Shown here: one piece after another, positions 62,200-64,000 of the stretch
Layout of the letters: each line of letters begins with the position of its first letter
Position numbering within the stretch: the first letter of the stretch is position 1
NCBI GenBank assembly: GCA_037128595.1
Contig: JBAXWB010000002.1
Coordinates: 1 to 64,000 of the forward strand
Length of the DNA: 64,000 nt
Reading direction: 5' to 3'
From: a bacterium
Lineage (GTDB): Bacteria; Verrucomicrobiota; Kiritimatiellia; CAIKKV01; CAITUY01
The notes under the pieces: model-generated
The model's database searches: none
What the model saw: only the letters and a program-made list of their open reading frames with translations
What the model was told of the DNA's origin: nothing
Position numbers and translations under genes: made by a program

Positions 62200-63122
62200 G
62201 GGAACAGTACCTCCTTTTCACGTACCAGCGCCTTGGCGATCGCCCGTTGGCACCCGGGGGTCAGGGGATAGTTGAGAAAGTTGCGTGTGGTTTGAAAGAG
62301 CCCCATCTCGACCAGCAGATGCTTGAGGCCGGACATCCAACAGGTGATCTTTTTGCCGCCATAGACGTCCCACATGAGCCGGTTCATACGGCGCTGCAGA
62401 CGGTCCGCCTCGGCATGCCGGCCGGCCCGTACGGCCTCCAGGATCATCCCCGCAAGCCGGCCATTGAAAATGCCCCCCCCAAGCAGGAGCCCGTCATAAC
62501 CGGCCCGCAGGTAATCCGCGCAGGCGAACTCATCGCCATTAAGCAGCCGCAATGTCGGCCGGGCCTGTCGTGCCGCCAGCGCCAGCTTCATCCGCTCGGG
62601 ATCCGTTGAACTGTCCTTGATCAATACCACCTTCGGCTCGGCATAAATCTGGCGCAAGGCCTCGTTGGTTACGGGCACGGCTGAATATTTGCCGCGGTCA
62701 TAAATACCCACCGGCAACGGACAGCCCCGGATCGCCTCCTGATAGAGCGCCGCCACATTGGCGGGAGTGGCATTGAGCAGGAACAAGGGCGGCGCAATCA
62801 CCGCCAAGTCGGCCCCATCCTCCGCCGCCGCCCGCATGTTGTCCAGGATCCGGGCAGCGGAGTTATCCGTCACCTGTGCGGCAATGAGCAACCGGCCGCG
62901 GGCAGCCGCCACAACGGCACGGACCATCTCGCGACGTTCGCGATCCGGCATCCAGGGGCCTTCCCCACACGTACCGCAAATAAATAACCCATTGACCCCG
63001 AGCCGCACATGGTGCTCAACGAGCCGCTTCACCGCCCCCTTGTCAAGTTGCATGCGATGGGTGAACGGGGTCGGCGTGGCTGACCAGACGCCACTTAGTT
63101 TTCCGATACTGACGCTCTTCAT
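62196..63122 (-). CDS. DapA-family (class I aldolase/lyase) protein
   Basis: 308 aa from ATG 63122, with GGAG 9 bases upstream. It is a TIM barrel of the dihydrodipicolinate synthase/N-acetylneuraminate lyase family. It has the GTCGEG loop (50-55), catalytic Tyr141 and Schiff-base Lys169 in VVLIKDSS. The sequence after Tyr141 is DRG, not the NxP of DapA/NAL, so substrate differs from lysine synthesis. It is likely a catabolic aldolase or hydratase. It opens a three-gene operon and is divergent from an AraC regulator. Confidence 0.85.
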   Translation of the reverse strand: MKSVSIGKLSGVWSATPTPFTHRMQLDKGAVKRLVEHHVRLGVNGLFICGTCGEGPWMPDRERREMVRAVVAAARGRLLIAAQVTDNSAARILDNMRAAAEDGADLAVIAPPLFLLNATPANVAALYQEAIRGCPLPVGIYDRGKYSAVPVTNEALRQIYAEPKVVLIKDSSTDPERMKLALAARQARPTLRLLNGDEFACADYLRAGYDGLLLGGGIFNGRLAGMILEAVRAGRHAEADRLQRRMNRLMWDVYGGKKITCWMSGLKHLLVEMGLFQTTRNFLNYPLTPGCQRAIAKALVREKEVLFP

Positions 63123-63257
63123 TTTTATATTCTCCAAGGTGGCTGTGCGGTCCACACCGATATGTTATTTTTAATGATTACCTGCTTCTTAAAATTACTT
63201 TGAACCAACAGTAGCGGGTTGACCAGTACTCCTGTATGCGATAATTTATGAAGCTAT

Positions 63258-64000
63258 ATGAAAAATGATGATTTCGAGTCGATCACAAACGCTATTCGCC
63301 AGGTATTGTCCGGGCCGTTGACCGATCCAGCGGCCATCCATCTGGCTGAATCGAATGTGACCAACGGGATAATACCCCAAGGGGCGCACAGCCATGACAC
63401 CTGGGAACTGTTCTGTCCCGTCCGCTCCTGCCTGAAATTTGTGACCGCAGGCTGCGCCCCTTCCCTTATTCCCACCCACCACCTGCTGATTGTGCCGCCC
63501 GGTTGTCTGCATCTGCCGGTGGATTACCGCACGCAATCCCCGCAATTGAAACTCCTGGTCATGGACCTGCCTGGTTCAGAAAACCCATATGGGGCCTTGA
63601 GGGTGAACAGCGCCAAATCCAGAAGCAGCGCCATCCTGTCCCCGGCCGAATTTGCGGCCTGGACCACCTGCGTCGGAATGGACCCTGGAAGCATGATGGA
63701 ACAGGTGGCCCGGGCGCAGGGCGCAGGCGCGTGGGGCCGCGAACGGGCACTGGGCATGCTCCGGACCCTTGTGGCCGCCTACGTCGAGGTCGCGACCCAG
63801 CCCCAGCATGACCCGCTTTCGTTCAATGCCCGACGGGCCACTGAAGCCCGGATATACCTCCAGTCCCACTACTGCGAGGCGAACCTGTCAGCGGGGACGA
63901 TCGCCACCGCCCTGGGCATTTCCGCCTCGCATCTCAGGTTTCTTTTCCGGGAAACCACCGGCCGGACCCTGCATCATACCCTGATCGACCTGCGCCTCCG
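63258..64000 (+). CDS. AraC family transcriptional regulator, cut by the window end
   Basis: The frame is open from ATG 63258 to the window edge (247 codons visible). The N-terminal part (about 1-190) is a ligand-binding or cupin-like region with GAHSHDTWELF. The AraC DNA-binding domain begins about residue 200: AEARIYLQSHYCEANLS helix, then the first helix-turn-helix IATALGISASHLRFLFRETTGR. The second HTH lies beyond the window. It is divergent from the DapA-like operon, 135 bases apart, and is probably its regulator. Earlier ATG 63248 is in another frame. Confidence 0.88.
   Translation, partial: MKNDDFESITNAIRQVLSGPLTDPAAIHLAESNVTNGIIPQGAHSHDTWELFCPVRSCLKFVTAGCAPSLIPTHHLLIVPPGCLHLPVDYRTQSPQLKLLVMDLPGSENPYGALRVNSAKSRSSAILSPAEFAAWTTCVGMDPGSMMEQVARAQGAGAWGRERALGMLRTLVAAYVEVATQPQHDPLSFNARRATEARIYLQSHYCEANLSAGTIATALGISASHLRFLFRETTGRTLHHTLIDLRL

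Overview
The window looks like a chromosomal piece of a Gram-negative bacterium of the PVC group, most likely Kiritimatiellota, Lentisphaerota or Verrucomicrobiota. This is inferred from gene content, not from a marker phylogeny. A Kdo transferase (waaA), apolipoprotein N-acyltransferase (lnt) and an AsmA-like protein imply an outer membrane. Large secreted Ig/RCC1 proteins, a gliding-type ABC transporter fused as GldF-GldG with a DUF4340 partner, and C30 carotenoid genes fit that group. Nearly all genes are on the minus strand in tightly overlapping operons. No rRNA, tRNA or CRISPR array was seen.

Layout. 0-4 kb: a secreted seven-bladed RCC1/Ig protein that stops inside a cadherin-like domain, a REPIN-like palindrome and two small proteins. 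4.2-15.2 kb: an orphan histidine kinase facing a minus-strand run of mntP, gph, a two-helix ferritin-like protein, a membrane protein, miaB, AsmA-like, DUF4340, gldFG and gldA. 15.2-26.9 kb: housekeeping genes cinA, pdxB, tatD, gmk, yicC, prfB (with a programmed +1 frameshift), a CbiM/NikM-type metal transporter, lnt and secA. 27-31 kb: a Ser/Thr kinase, a PATAN/GspB-like protein with a complete IS inserted just upstream of its ribosome binding site, and a 31-bp perfect inverted repeat between the two genes. 31-33.3 kb: DUF4337 and ETF-quinone oxidoreductase.

33.4-39.5 kb is a divergent C30 carotenoid cluster. Its crtO-, crtQ-, crtP/crtN-, aldH- and crtN-like products have lengths close to those of the staphyloxanthin enzymes, but no dehydrosqualene synthase is present. 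39.6-41.5 kb: hicAB, a BNR-repeat hydrolase and a stretch that looks like the 5' part of a group II intron. 41.9-53.2 kb: a complex I operon in the order A-B-C-D-H-I-J-K-[MrpD-like]-[85-aa membrane protein]-L-M-N. It has no NuoE, F or G and has four antiporter-type subunits. 53.3-59.2 kb: an SDR/DUF2867 protein, waaA, a composite palindromic repeat, a Xer recombinase and an NCS2 permease. 59.3-60.8 kb: an AbiE toxin-antitoxin pair. 61-64 kb: a decayed gene fragment and an operon of a DapA-family lyase with two small Cys-rich proteins, divergent from an AraC regulator cut by the window end.

The respiratory genes fit together as follows. ETF-QO can feed the quinone pool, and the NuoEFG-less complex I must take electrons from something other than an NADH module encoded here (ferredoxin, or an NADH module encoded elsewhere). 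The strongest candidate for something undescribed is this complex I variant and its 85-aa subunit, followed by the PVC-type staphyloxanthin-like cluster and the DapA/small-protein operon.
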